Below, piece by piece: positions 44,921 through 53,610 of a stretch of 64,000 bases of DNA. The notes under the pieces are model-generated. The model worked only from the letters and a program-made list of their open reading frames with translations. It made no database searches and was not told where the DNA came from. A program made the translations under genes and the position numbers. The DNA lies in the NCBI RefSeq assembly GCF_018128545.1, contig NZ_JAGSND010000002.1, forward strand, positions 62,001 through 126,000, given 5' to 3'. The stretch's first letter is position 1. Each line of letters starts with the position of its first letter. Source of the DNA: Sinanaerobacter chloroacetimidivorans. GTDB lineage: Bacteria; Bacillota; Clostridia; Peptostreptococcales; Anaerovoracaceae.

Positions 44921-46063
44921 TCAATCTTTCAGGATATTCGCCGCGATAACAATGCGTTGTATCTCGCTGGTGCCTTCATAGATTTCCGTAATCTTGGCAT
45001 CACGCATCATTCTTTCCACAGGGTAATCACGTGTATAACCATATCCGCCTAATATTTGAACTGCCTGGGTAGCTACCTTGTTTGCTGTCTCAGCTGCAAA
45101 TACCTTAGCCATGGCAGAATGTTTTGAAACAGGTCTGTGTTCCGTAGCCAGATAACAAGCCTGATACAGGAGAAGACGGGCAGCTTCAATCTGCAGCGCC
45201 ATGTCGGCCAGTTTAAATTGGGTCACCTGAAATTCCGAAAGGGTCTTCCCGAACTGGGCTCTTTCTTTTGAGTATTTCAGCGCCTGCTCGTAGGCCCCTT
45301 GTGCAATTCCCAAAGCTTGAGCCGCAATACCGATTCTCCCGTAATCAAGGGTCACCATTGCAATTTTAAATCCCTGGCCTTCTTCTCCAAGCAAATTTTC
45401 TTTCGGGATACGGACATTTTCAAAAACCAGCTCATAAGTGGCGGAAGAACGAATTCCCATCTTTTTTTCTTTTTTGCCGAAAGTGAATCCGGGGGTTCCT
45501 TTTTCCAGAATGAAGGCTGCTATACCTTTATTGCCTTTGCTCTTATCCATTTGAGCTGTGATGACGTAGGTATCCGCATAGTAACCGTTGGTAATGAAAA
45601 TCTTAGAACCGTTTATGATATAATCATCTCCGTCACGAACTGCGGTTGTACGGGTTCCGGATGCATCGGAACCGGCCATGGATTCGGTCAGGCCGAACGC
45701 CCCCATCTTTTCACCGGTGGCCAGAGGAACCAGATATTTCTGCTTTTGCTCTTCCGTTCCGAAGAGATAGATCGGGTTGGCGCATAGGCTGGAATGGGCA
45801 GAAATAGTAACCCCTAAGGATGGGTCCACACGGGACAGCTCTTCAACAGTAATCGCATAAGAGATATAGTCCGCTCCTACGCCGCAGTATTCTTCCGGGA
45901 AGGTAACTCCGGTAAGGCCAAGCTCACCGCATTGTTTCCATAGATCCATCGGAAATTCTTCATTCTCGTCGCGCTCTTCCATTCCCGGTGCACATTCTTC
46001 TTCAGCAAAGCTGCGTACCATTTTACGCATCATCATGTGGTCTTCATTTAAATCAAAATTCAT
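44921..46063 (-). CDS. bcd: Butyryl-CoA dehydrogenase
   Basis: This 380-aa short-chain acyl-CoA dehydrogenase has [45 protein letters not shown] and [12 protein letters not shown] with Glu363 as catalytic base. The position that is Arg84 in the neighbouring dehydrogenase is in [11 protein letters not shown] here, without Arg, as expected for an unsubstituted short acyl chain. It would reduce crotonyl-CoA to butyryl-CoA with electrons from EtfAB. It lies between dehydrogenase copy 2 and etfB. Confidence 0.9.
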   Translation of the reverse strand: MNFDLNEDHMMMRKMVRSFAEEECAPGMEERDENEEFPMDLWKQCGELGLTGVTFPEEYCGVGADYISYAITVEELSRVDPSLGVTISAHSSLCANPIYLFGTEEQKQKYLVPLATGEKMGAFGLTESMAGSDASGTRTTAVRDGDDYIINGSKIFITNGYYADTYVITAQMDKSKGNKGIAAFILEKGTPGFTFGKKEKKMGIRSSATYELVFENVRIPKENLLGEEGQGFKIAMVTLDYGRIGIAAQALGIAQGAYEQALKYSKERAQFGKTLSEFQVTQFKLADMALQIEAARLLLYQACYLATEHRPVSKHSAMAKVFAAETANKVATQAVQILGGYGYTRDYPVERMMRDAKITEIYEGTSEIQRIVIAANILKD

Positions 46064-46197
46064 ATCTCATACTCCTCTTTATAAAATTTTAATTTTCATC
46101 AAATGCCCGCACTTTCCCTTGAAAGCTCGGCCGTCGATTATCTGTTTTACCTGCCGATTACCAGCGCTTTTGGCCGGTCGGCCGGTTACCTGGGCTG

Positions 46198-46259
46198 TGT
46201 TTGGCCGGTCGGCTGCCTGCTATCTGTTTGGCCGGTCGGCTGCCTGCTATCTGTTTGGC
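46198..46259. repeat. 27-bp tandem repeat at the 3' end of dehydrogenase copy 2
   Basis: Identical to the array at 38723-38784. Confidence 0.85.
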
Positions 46260-47404
46260 TGATAACCTAGCTCGATTCCCGCGACAATCCCCATATGTAT
46301 GTTGGAGGTTCCTTCCAGCGTCTCGAACTGTTTGGCATCACGCAGCCATCTGCCGCAGGGATATTCCGTGGAATAACCATAGGAACCGTAGATTTTCATC
46401 GCCATGTTGGCTGCATGTACGGCAGCGTTGCAGCCGAACAATTTTGCCATGGATGTTGCCTGCTGGCTGGGCAGCTTATTTTCTTTCAGCCATGCAGCCC
46501 TGTATACCAGGTACTTGGCTGCGTCGTCTTCCAGCTTCATTTCGGCGATCTGCTGCTGAATCATCTGGAACTTTCCGATCTGCTGACCGAACTGTGTCCT
46601 TTCGTTTGCATAGTTGACCGAACCTTCCAGACAGGCTGCCGACAATGCTGCAGCACCTGTTGCACAGCCCATACGGGTGTTATTCAGCATCCACATGCAG
46701 ATCTGGAACCCTTTATTCACTGGACCCAGCAGGTTTTCCTTGGGAACCATTGCATTCTCAAATACGATTTCTGAAGTGGGTGCCGTCCACATGCCCACTT
46801 TCTTGGTGATGGGGATTCTGGTAATTCCCGGCGTGTTATTATAGTCGATGATAAAGCAGGACAGCCCCTTGGGTCCTCCGCCCTCTGTGGTCACCGCATA
46901 GACCAGTCCCAAATCACTGGCATGACCACCTGATATCCACATTTTCGAGCCGTTGAGCAGCCAGTGATCACCCTTGTCTGCTGCGAAGGTCTTCATGCTG
47001 CCTACATCAGAGCCGGAGTTTGCTTCCGTCATGGCAAAGCTGCCTACTGCTTTTCCGCTTACCAGATCGGGTATGTACTTCTGCTTCTGCTCTTCTGTTC
47101 CCCATTCATTGATGGTCATAGCAGGTCCCCAGCAGTTACCGCTGATGCTCAATCTCCAGGCTGTATGAACTTTGGCAATTTCATACAGTGCCGTTACCGC
47201 TTCCATCCAGCCCATGCCGTTACCGCCGTATTCCTCCGGTATACTCCACCCTAAAAGGCCTAACTCTCCCATTTTCGTCAGGATCTCTCTGCGATAATAG
47301 TGGTTTTCCTCATCCTCTTCAACATAGGGTGCAATTTCCTTTTCAGCAAAGTTGCGGGCCATGTCCTGAACCATTTTTTGTTCTTCCGTCAATCCAAAAT
47401 CCAT
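46247..47404 (-). CDS. Glutaryl-CoA dehydrogenase-like acyl-CoA dehydrogenase, copy 2
   Basis: The 385-aa product is identical to that at 38772-39929 (Arg84, Leu363, Glu364). This copy sits in the other operon, between biotin carrier copy 2 and bcd-etfB-etfA, with both its electron acceptor and the crotonyl-CoA reductase downstream. That grouping fits redox-neutral conversion of glutaryl-CoA to butyryl-CoA. Two copies in two operons may raise dosage of a slow step. Confidence 0.85.
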   Translation of the reverse strand: MDFGLTEEQKMVQDMARNFAEKEIAPYVEEDEENHYYRREILTKMGELGLLGWSIPEEYGGNGMGWMEAVTALYEIAKVHTAWRLSISGNCWGPAMTINEWGTEEQKQKYIPDLVSGKAVGSFAMTEANSGSDVGSMKTFAADKGDHWLLNGSKMWISGGHASDLGLVYAVTTEGGGPKGLSCFIIDYNNTPGITRIPITKKVGMWTAPTSEIVFENAMVPKENLLGPVNKGFQICMWMLNNTRMGCATGAAALSAACLEGSVNYANERTQFGQQIGKFQMIQQQIAEMKLEDDAAKYLVYRAAWLKENKLPSQQATSMAKLFGCNAAVHAANMAMKIYGSYGYSTEYPCGRWLRDAKQFETLEGTSNIHMGIVAGIELGYQPNR

Positions 47405-47539
47405 TACGAAACCTCCTCTTACATCATTTTTTTATTCAGTGTCAAAGATATCATTTTAAGGTCAGTCCCCCGGCACCAGGCTGTCATCCGGATCGAGGCC
47501 AATGTCCGGTTGAATCCTTCCCGGGCCGGGGGTATTCCC

Positions 47540-47749
47540 CTATTCAATTACCGCCAGCAGCTGGTCTTCTTCAACTCGGTCGCCGACGTTGACTAAAATT
47601 TCTTTTACCACACCGGGTTCTCCGTACACTACGGTTTCCATCTTCAATGCTTCCACGATGAATACTTCATCATCTTCGGTGATCATCTGACCTACCTTCG
47701 CATTGATTTCCTGAACCTTGCCTGCTATTGGGCTTGTTAATTCTGCCAT
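47540..47749 (-). CDS. Biotin carrier protein of glutaconyl-CoA decarboxylase, copy 2
   Basis: The 69-aa product is identical to that at 40065-40274, with biotin Lys36 in EALKME. One silent change lies near the start codon (GCA for GCG, at 47744). I place the start at ATG 47749, about 7 bp after AAAGGAGG; an in-frame GTG at 47758 is less likely. It follows a degenerate paralogue and precedes dehydrogenase copy 2. Confidence 0.92.
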   Translation of the reverse strand: MAELTSPIAGKVQEINAKVGQMITEDDEVFIVEALKMETVVYGEPGVVKEILVNVGDRVEEDQLLAVIE

Positions 47750-47788
47750 TATATGCACCTCCTTTATTTATGAAAAATACTTCGGACT

Positions 47789-47998
47789 TTAAATAGCCGA
47801 AAAATAACTGCAGGTAAAGTATTCGTATAACATTTGATATCGCGGATATTCTTCGTACTCATCAACCTCTTTCAGAGCTTTTTTAGCTGCATTCAGAGAA
47901 TCAATGATGAGCACTTCATCATCTTCGTTGATCACCTGGCCTACCTTCACGTTGATTTCCTGAATCTTGCCGGCCGTAGGACTAACCAATTTACTCAT
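47789..47998 (-). pseudogene. Degenerate biotin-carrier paralogue lacking the biotin lysine
   Basis: The first 34 or so residues of this 69-aa frame (MSKLVSPTAGKIQEINVKVG ... EDDEVLIIDSL) parallel the intact carrier, but where it has EALKME this reads DSLNAAKKALKE, and the end is unrelated (YPRYQMLYEYFTCSYFSAI). No biotin acceptor remains. The ribosome site AAAAAGGAGGTATTTTTC is excellent and it is the first gene after promoter P2, so it is probably still translated. It is either decaying or reused as a structural or leader protein. Confidence 0.7.
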
Positions 47999-48129
47999 GA
48001 AAAATACCTCCTTTTTATTGAAATGGTGCTGGACCCATTTAGCTCCCGATGAAATCGAATGGTATTCACTCTTTGTAAAAGGATACAGCAGAGAACTAAA
48101 AATAATTGCTTACTTGATACTTTAATGTC

Positions 48130-48144
48130 GCAAGAACTATGCCA
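48130..48144 (-). promoter_or_regulatory. Sigma-54 (-24/-12) promoter P2, for carrier-dehydrogenase-bcd-etfBA
   Basis: On minus TGGCATAGTTCTTGC; GG and GC are 10 bp apart. It is about 130 bp before the first gene of the operon. Confidence 0.9.
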
Positions 48145-48281
48145 CTGTTTCAGAAGAGTCCATATATTTATTTATCCTTTAAAAATCACTGTTTAATCAG
48201 GGCCAGAACCGTATAAAATTCCATGAGTTCTGCCGATAACAAGCTGTATGATCCGGCCATCTGCCCATGGGGTTTTTCATG

Positions 48282-48326
48282 AACTGTACGGTTACCCATA
48301 CAACTGTACGGTTACCCTGTACGCTT
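48282..48326. promoter_or_regulatory. Upstream activator array for P2
   Basis: Two perfect AACTGTACGGTT sites, at 48282 and 48302 (20 bp apart), and a weaker CCCTGTACGCTT at 48315. They are about 150 bp upstream of P2. Confidence 0.8.
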
Positions 48327-48410
48327 CCTGACCGGTTGTGCGCTAGCCGGTCAGAGATACAATAAAGGGGTAGGATACCTCCACCGGGATAAAAAAAGGC
48401 AAAAAAAAGC

Positions 48411-48441
48411 CCCGATGGATTGATTCTACCAATCCATCGGG
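48411..48441 (-). terminator. Terminator of the aminotransferase-permease-aldehyde dehydrogenase operon
   Basis: CCCGATGGATTG and CAATCCATCGGG form a perfect 12-bp stem followed on minus by GC and eight T. Confidence 0.92.
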
Positions 48442-48513
48442 ACGATCCAACAGCCTTACCGTCGCCGGTATCGTAACCGTAGCGGCTCCTTAGATTCTTG
48501 TATAAACTACCCC

Positions 48514-49881
48514 TTAGCCCCAAATTTCTTCCGGGGTAGGGATATGAGCGTTGGAGTTTGTATAGGCAATTCTGCTGATATTGATCAAATGCCTGTAGTT
48601 GAGATTTTCGCTGATACTGTTATTCCCCCATGATCCGCAGCCCAAGGTTCCTGTTGGCGCCAGTCCGTTTGTATAAGCTCCGCCAAGTCCGCTGGAGCCG
48701 ATTCCGTTGACCAGGAAACGGGAAACCGGGATATTCTCTGCTGCGTATTCAATATGTTCTTTCGTAAAGGAATGGATTACCATACTGTGGCCTTTGCCTT
48801 CATAATCAAGATTGGCATTGACGATGGCAACTCCCTCTTCCCAAGCCTTGTAGCTGTAAGCCGATAAAATCGGGAACAGCTTTTCTTTGGCAAAGGGATC
48901 GACAGTACCAGGACCGTCAGCTTTTACGATCAGTAATTTCGTACCTTCATCTACCGTGATTCCAGCCATTGAAGCGATCTTTGCAGCGCTCAATCCTACG
49001 CAGATCTTGTTCAGTGCTCCTTCCGGGAATACGACGTTTCTCAACGCTACAACCTCGGCGGGCTCTGAGACATAATAAGCTCCCTGGCTTTTAAATTCGG
49101 CTATGATTTCATCATACCTGCTTTCAGGACAAATAATACTTTGCTCACAAGTGCACAATACACCGTTATCGTAGATTCTGCCCCTGATAATCTTCGGAAC
49201 GGCATCCTTGATATCAGCATCCATATCGATCAGGCACTGATTGTTTCCTGCTCCTACACCAAAAGCCGGTTTTCCGCTGCTGTAAGCAACTTTTACCATA
49301 CCCGGTCCTCCTGTGGAGATGCAAACATCTGTCATCTTCATGACCATATTGGAAATCTCAAGTGTCGGATTTTCCACTACCTGAACCAAGTTCTCCGGAG
49401 CGCCCAGTTCCTTCAGATATTCATTTATGTACTGAACGGTTTTGACTCCGCAGTCTTTTGCACTGGGGTGCGGACATATTACAATAGCATTTCTTCCTTT
49501 TAATGCGATCATTGCATTGTGCATCGGTGTCATTACCGGATTCGTGACAGGTGTTACAGCTCCGATAATGCCGATAGGCTTTCCAACCTCCACAATCCCA
49601 TCCTCTTCAAAATACTGGAGAATCCCAACACTCTTCTTTCCTTTCAGATAGTTCCATGTGGCCATGGCTTTGCCCTTGTTCTTCATGACCTTGTCTTCAT
49701 AGTTACCCATTCTAGTCTCATCAATCGCCATTCGGGCCAGCTCCTCACCATTGTCGTAGACTGCCTTGCCCACTGCACGAACCACCTGATCCACCTGTTC
49801 CTGTGAATAAGTCTCAAATACCTGCTGCGCCTTTCGAGCTCGGTTAATGATTTCGGATACATATTCCCTATCTTCTTCCAT
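48514..49881 (-). CDS. CoA-acylating aldehyde dehydrogenase (SucD-like; probable glutarate-semialdehyde dehydrogenase)
   Basis: This 455-aa enzyme follows the C. kluyveri SucD pattern: AYSQEQVD-like TYSQEQVDQVV, PIGIIGAVTPVTNPVMTP, ICPHPSAKDC, GAGNNQCLID, YDNGVLCTCEQSIICP with the catalytic Cys, TLGCGSWGNNSISENL, and the end PTPEEIWG. It oxidises a semialdehyde with NAD(P) and CoA to an acyl-CoA. Aminotransferase and permease genes upstream and glutaryl-CoA enzymes beyond point to glutarate semialdehyde to glutaryl-CoA. Succinate or malonate semialdehyde are alternatives, but no gene for 4-hydroxybutyrate metabolism is present here. The start at 49881 has GGAG at 9 bp. Confidence 0.88.
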   Translation of the reverse strand: MEEDREYVSEIINRARKAQQVFETYSQEQVDQVVRAVGKAVYDNGEELARMAIDETRMGNYEDKVMKNKGKAMATWNYLKGKKSVGILQYFEEDGIVEVGKPIGIIGAVTPVTNPVMTPMHNAMIALKGRNAIVICPHPSAKDCGVKTVQYINEYLKELGAPENLVQVVENPTLEISNMVMKMTDVCISTGGPGMVKVAYSSGKPAFGVGAGNNQCLIDMDADIKDAVPKIIRGRIYDNGVLCTCEQSIICPESRYDEIIAEFKSQGAYYVSEPAEVVALRNVVFPEGALNKICVGLSAAKIASMAGITVDEGTKLLIVKADGPGTVDPFAKEKLFPILSAYSYKAWEEGVAIVNANLDYEGKGHSMVIHSFTKEHIEYAAENIPVSRFLVNGIGSSGLGGAYTNGLAPTGTLGCGSWGNNSISENLNYRHLINISRIAYTNSNAHIPTPEEIWG

Positions 49882-49961
49882 GTTTCCCATCTCCTTTTTT
49901 AAGATTTTCTTAGAAATTTTGATTGAAAGCTATGAAGCATTCATAACCTCTGATGATAGCT

Positions 49962-51434
49962 CTACTGTGGTGTTTCCACAAATTTATTACTTTTGCTGCT
50001 TTCAAAGATCGATTTGATTCTTTCTTCTTCGGATATCGCTTTTCTAAAGTTGCTGGTTGCTGCATAGAATACCAGGCCGATGATCGTCCATACAATAAAG
50101 ATGGTGATTGCAAGAGATCCCATAAAGCTTGGTAAACCCGGCACGAAAGATATCAGAATGACGATTCCGGATACAACAGCGGCGATCCCCATGCTTGCTT
50201 TGCCCCCCGGCACCCTGTACGGCCGAAGCATATCCGGCTCACTGGAACGGAGCTTGATGGCGGACAAAGAAGTCACAAACCAGCCGATAACAAAGCCTAC
50301 GCCTCCGGCTATGGTCAAAGGATCAATAACTCCCATTCCAATAAATGGTCCTGCGAAGCATGCAATGGAAAGGAACAAGTTTGCTCCTCTTGGAGTGCCA
50401 TATTTGGGATGAACTGTTGCGAAGAACTGAGGAATTAATCTGGCACGTGCCATACCCATAAGCAAGCGGGCAGATGCAATAAAGAACCCGTTCCATGTTG
50501 TGAGAAGTCCGGCCAAAGCACCTATAAGGGATGCCCAGTACATGAATGTACCGAACGCACCGCCATAAAGCGTTAGAAACATTAAGGACGTAGCCGGTCT
50601 TTTGTATTCAAAAAATTCAGCCCAAGGGATTGCTCCGCCTGTTGACAAGAGAATCAAAGAATAAAAAATACCTGCCGATAGAACTGCCATTACAATGACT
50701 TTACCAAGGTTATTGACGTTCAGTCCTGAATCTCCTTCTTCTGCAGCCTGCGGAATCGTATCAAATCCCCCCAGGAAGAATGGTGCGACGACCATCATTG
50801 CCATGATTCCGGTAAACATTGATGTATGGGTGCCTTTTCCTACGTTCTGGTAAATAGGTTGGAGATTTTCCGGATTAAACTTCAGGAAAGCAAATACGAT
50901 AACAAATAGCCCGGTAACGGCCAGGATCCATGTCAGTGTGGTCTGTACCTTTCCGGCCAGTCTTGCACCGCGCCAGTTGACAATGATGAGTCCGCAGGAT
51001 AAGAGAATTCCTACGATCAATCCCTGACCGTAGATTCCAACGCCTGCTATGGTATAAAGCGGTTCACCTGCTTTTAATGCCGGAAAGATGAGAGCCAATA
51101 CATCATTGATGTAGATTGCTTCCCAGGGCAGAATAATGACATATGCCAAAGCGACGAACCAGCCTCCGAGAAATGACGGAAAAGTGCCGAATGCCTTATA
51201 GGAATAAGCAACGACTCCTCCGGCAACAGGCATAGCACAAGTTAGCTCCGCATAACAGAATCCGATTGGTATAATGAATAAAGTTACAAATATATATCCT
51301 AAAACTGCAGGGATTACTCCGCCGCCAGATCCCATCCAGCCGTTTACAGCTACCGACCAGCCTACACCAACCATGGAACCAAAGCCTAACATAAAGAAGT
51401 CAAGTAAATTTAAACCCTTTTTCTTTTCAGCCAT
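49962..51434 (-). CDS. APC-family amino acid permease
   Basis: This 490-aa membrane protein has about 12 membrane spans. The family N-terminus reads FFMLGFGSMVGVGWSVAVNG, followed by PVAGGVVAYSYKAFG, FFLGGFDTIPQAAEE and ARLIPQFFATVHPKYGTP. It imports or exchanges an amino acid. Position between aminotransferase and aldehyde dehydrogenase genes suggests it brings in the pathway substrate, probably 5-aminovalerate. The ribosome site is TTAGGAGGTATCTAAT. Confidence 0.9.
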   Translation of the reverse strand: MAEKKKGLNLLDFFMLGFGSMVGVGWSVAVNGWMGSGGGVIPAVLGYIFVTLFIIPIGFCYAELTCAMPVAGGVVAYSYKAFGTFPSFLGGWFVALAYVIILPWEAIYINDVLALIFPALKAGEPLYTIAGVGIYGQGLIVGILLSCGLIIVNWRGARLAGKVQTTLTWILAVTGLFVIVFAFLKFNPENLQPIYQNVGKGTHTSMFTGIMAMMVVAPFFLGGFDTIPQAAEEGDSGLNVNNLGKVIVMAVLSAGIFYSLILLSTGGAIPWAEFFEYKRPATSLMFLTLYGGAFGTFMYWASLIGALAGLLTTWNGFFIASARLLMGMARARLIPQFFATVHPKYGTPRGANLFLSIACFAGPFIGMGVIDPLTIAGGVGFVIGWFVTSLSAIKLRSSEPDMLRPYRVPGGKASMGIAAVVSGIVILISFVPGLPSFMGSLAITIFIVWTIIGLVFYAATSNFRKAISEEERIKSIFESSKSNKFVETPQ

Positions 51435-51535
51435 ATTAGATACCTCCTAATATTTTATTGGCCTCTTATTTTATTTTCTGGTCTTACTTCCATTTCTGCA
51501 TATTTTAGTAAATTTTAATTGTCAAAGTTTTGTAA

Positions 51536-51841
51536 TCAGTTATTTCTAGCATCTTTCAATGCTCTGAATGCACTCGTTATGTAGTAAGCTGTAATGCCAA
51601 AATAAGGCACCGTAAGATAAGTAGTATACTCAGGCGGTACAGAACGATTCATGATATATAACAATAGACATACCGATACAATGGAGTTGAGCAGATTGGA
51701 TATAAAGTTAGGCAGTCTTAAATTTTCATAGCTTTCACTATGAACACCCAACTTTTTTTTCACAATTTGATGAAAAAATGATGTAACTCCATATGTAAAA
51801 AGCCAAAGAACCAATGGAATTAGCAGTAAAGGATCATTCAA
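51536..51841 (-). CDS. Small membrane protein, 101 aa, TTG start
   Basis: Starts with TTG (51841) behind CTAGGAGGTAAAAATCA; the nearby ATG is out of frame and soon stops. It has three hydrophobic segments (about 4-22, 48-66 and 76-94) with a basic loop (HQIVKKKLGVHSESYENLRL) resembling DUF4181-type small membrane proteins. It lies between the aminotransferase and permease genes in one operon and may be an accessory factor for uptake. Confidence 0.65.
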   Translation of the reverse strand: MNDPLLLIPLVLWLFTYGVTSFFHQIVKKKLGVHSESYENLRLPNFISNLLNSIVSVCLLLYIMNRSVPPEYTTYLTVPYFGITAYYITSAFRALKDARNN

Positions 51842-51945
51842 TGATTTTTACCTCCTAGCCCCTTTCGGAATTCAATCAACTTTACACAGCGTGCAATTTG
51901 CAGTATTTCCATATACAATTTGCAGTCATTCTAAAAAGTATTCTC

Positions 51946-53172
51946 TCAGCCTTCTGTTTTATTGATTACTTCCTCAACAGAAGCCTTTAAGATTTCATAT
52001 GCTTTGTCACAATCTTCTTTCGTTGCAATCAAAGGTGGTACCATTCTAATTATACTTGTACCGATTGCCGTAACCAGTAGTTTTCTGTCGATACATCCAT
52101 GTTTAATATCTGCTGCACCGCCAAAGTCAAATTCTACTCCAACCAGAAGTCCCATTCCCCTGACTTCTTTTACACGAGGCAGTGATCTGAGCTTATCCAT
52201 AAAATAGTCTCCAACCTCTTTTGCGTTCTCAGCCAGTTTTCTGTCCAGCAGTTCGTTTACTTGAGCATAAGCTGCCGCACAGCATAATGGGCTTCCTCCG
52301 TAGGTAGTGCCGTGAGCTCCTAAATTAAAAGCTTGCGCAACTTCTTTTGTAGCACATATTGCACCGATTGGAACACCGCCTCCTAAAGCCTTTGCCATGG
52401 ATACGATGTCCGGTTTGATATCATAGTTCATATATCCCATAATTTTACCTGTTCTGCACCATCCGGTCTGGATTTCGTCGATCAGCAGCAACAGTCCCTT
52501 TTCTTTGCACAGTTCCTGAATTCCCTTCATAAACTCCTTTGTTGCCGGAACGACGCCGCCTTCACCCTGAACGACTTCCAGCATGATAGCGATGGTGTTT
52601 TCTGATACTTCAGCCTTAAAGGATTCAAGATTATTTAATTCTGCATAGGTAAAGCCTGGTAACATTGGTTTAAAGCCCATCTGGCATGCATTGTCCGGCT
52701 GACCGGTTGCTGACATGGCCCCAAAGGTTCTTCCATGGAAGCTTTTCTTTGCTGTGATGATATGATATTTTTCCGGTCCATATTTGTCAGTTCCATATTT
52801 TCTAGCCAGCTTGATCATAGCCTCGTTGGCTTCCGTACCGGAATTTTGGAAGAAAATTTTGTCCATTCCGATGGTTTCGCAAACCAGCTTTGCAAGTATT
52901 GCCTGCGGTATGCTGTAAGGATAGTTAAAGGTATGTATAATGTCTCCTGCCTGATCCCTGATTGCCGCAACCACCTTTTCATTGCAGCTTCCTGCATTGT
53001 TTACCGCAATGCCGCCATAGAAATCCAGATAAGGCTGCCCTTCCTCATCATACAAGTACATATCCTTTGCCTTCACCGCAACGAAAGGAAATCTCTGGTA
53101 GGTCTCAATCATGTACTTGTTTGTCATGTCCATTAATTCCTGGGCTGTTAATTTTACGTCTGATAGTTTCAT
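51946..53172 (-). CDS. Class III aminotransferase (probable 5-aminovalerate aminotransferase)
   Basis: This 408-aa PLP enzyme is of the acetylornithine/GABA group. QNSGTEANEAMIKLARK binds phosphate, SFHGRTFGAMSATGQ follows, Asp232 is in LLIDEIQTGWCRTGK, and PLP Lys261 is in SMAKALGGGVPIGA. It moves an omega-amino group to 2-oxoglutarate or pyruvate, giving a semialdehyde. No arginine-synthesis genes are nearby. It is the first gene after promoter P3, followed by the permease and CoA-acylating aldehyde dehydrogenase, so a catabolic omega-amino acid is the likely substrate. 5-Aminovalerate fits the downstream C5 pathway; GABA and beta-alanine are alternatives. Confidence 0.88.
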   Translation of the reverse strand: MKLSDVKLTAQELMDMTNKYMIETYQRFPFVAVKAKDMYLYDEEGQPYLDFYGGIAVNNAGSCNEKVVAAIRDQAGDIIHTFNYPYSIPQAILAKLVCETIGMDKIFFQNSGTEANEAMIKLARKYGTDKYGPEKYHIITAKKSFHGRTFGAMSATGQPDNACQMGFKPMLPGFTYAELNNLESFKAEVSENTIAIMLEVVQGEGGVVPATKEFMKGIQELCKEKGLLLLIDEIQTGWCRTGKIMGYMNYDIKPDIVSMAKALGGGVPIGAICATKEVAQAFNLGAHGTTYGGSPLCCAAAYAQVNELLDRKLAENAKEVGDYFMDKLRSLPRVKEVRGMGLLVGVEFDFGGAADIKHGCIDRKLLVTAIGTSIIRMVPPLIATKEDCDKAYEILKASVEEVINKTEG

Positions 53173-53243
53173 TTTGATCCTCCTTAAACTTAAAATTTCT
53201 TAAACTCACCCTTGTCTTTTGCGTTGCTTCTTCTATATGAACC

Positions 53244-53258
53244 GCAAGAACTATGCCA
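53244..53258 (-). promoter_or_regulatory. Sigma-54 (-24/-12) promoter P3, for aminotransferase-permease-aldehyde dehydrogenase
   Basis: On minus TGGCATAGTTCTTGC, the same 15 bases as P2, about 70 bp before the aminotransferase start. Confidence 0.9.
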
Positions 53259-53347
53259 AACAATATCATCCCTTTTTTTATACCTTAAAAATTGCTTATC
53301 AATTTCACGAAGGGCTATTCATCCCTTTCCTACATTTGGCCTCTATT

Positions 53348-53395
53348 GATTGTACGGTTTTTTGACTGTACGGTTCGTCATACAACTGTACGGTT
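53348..53395. promoter_or_regulatory. Upstream activator array for P3: three 12-mers
   Basis: Sites at 53348 (GATTGTACGGTT), 53364 (GACTGTACGGTT) and 53384 (AACTGTACGGTT); the last two are 20 bp apart, the first two 16. They are about 90-150 bp upstream of P3. Confidence 0.8.
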
Positions 53396-53467
53396 ACAAG
53401 TATACAGTCCAGAAATTTCCAATCTGGTTTGGCGAAATAATAAATCACCCTATTGATCAAACAAAAA

Positions 53468-53506
53468 ATCACCCTACTAACCGAATTGAACAGTCAACAG
53501 GGCGAT
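53468..53506 (-). terminator. Terminator of the CoA-transferase gene
   Basis: ATCGCCCTGTTGAC and GTTAGTAGGGTGAT pair on minus with G-T and one or two mismatches, followed by TTTTTT. Confidence 0.7.
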
Positions 53507-53610
53507 CATTACAACGATATTATTCTACCACTTTTTACCAATAACGATTTCATGGTTTCTAACTAATGATTCAGCCGTTTTGAAATAATGATTTTGCAGT
53601 TTTTTCAATA

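Larger units (their letters stand above)
46131..47743. repeat. 1,613-bp direct repeat, copy 2
   Basis: Second copy of 38656-40268, with the dehydrogenase and biotin carrier. Perfect identity that includes the spacer DNA implies very recent duplication or ongoing gene conversion. Confidence 0.95.

Noticed and set aside
48197..48523. 108-aa minus-strand frame
   Set aside because: It runs through a strong terminator and the activator sites and has no ribosome site.
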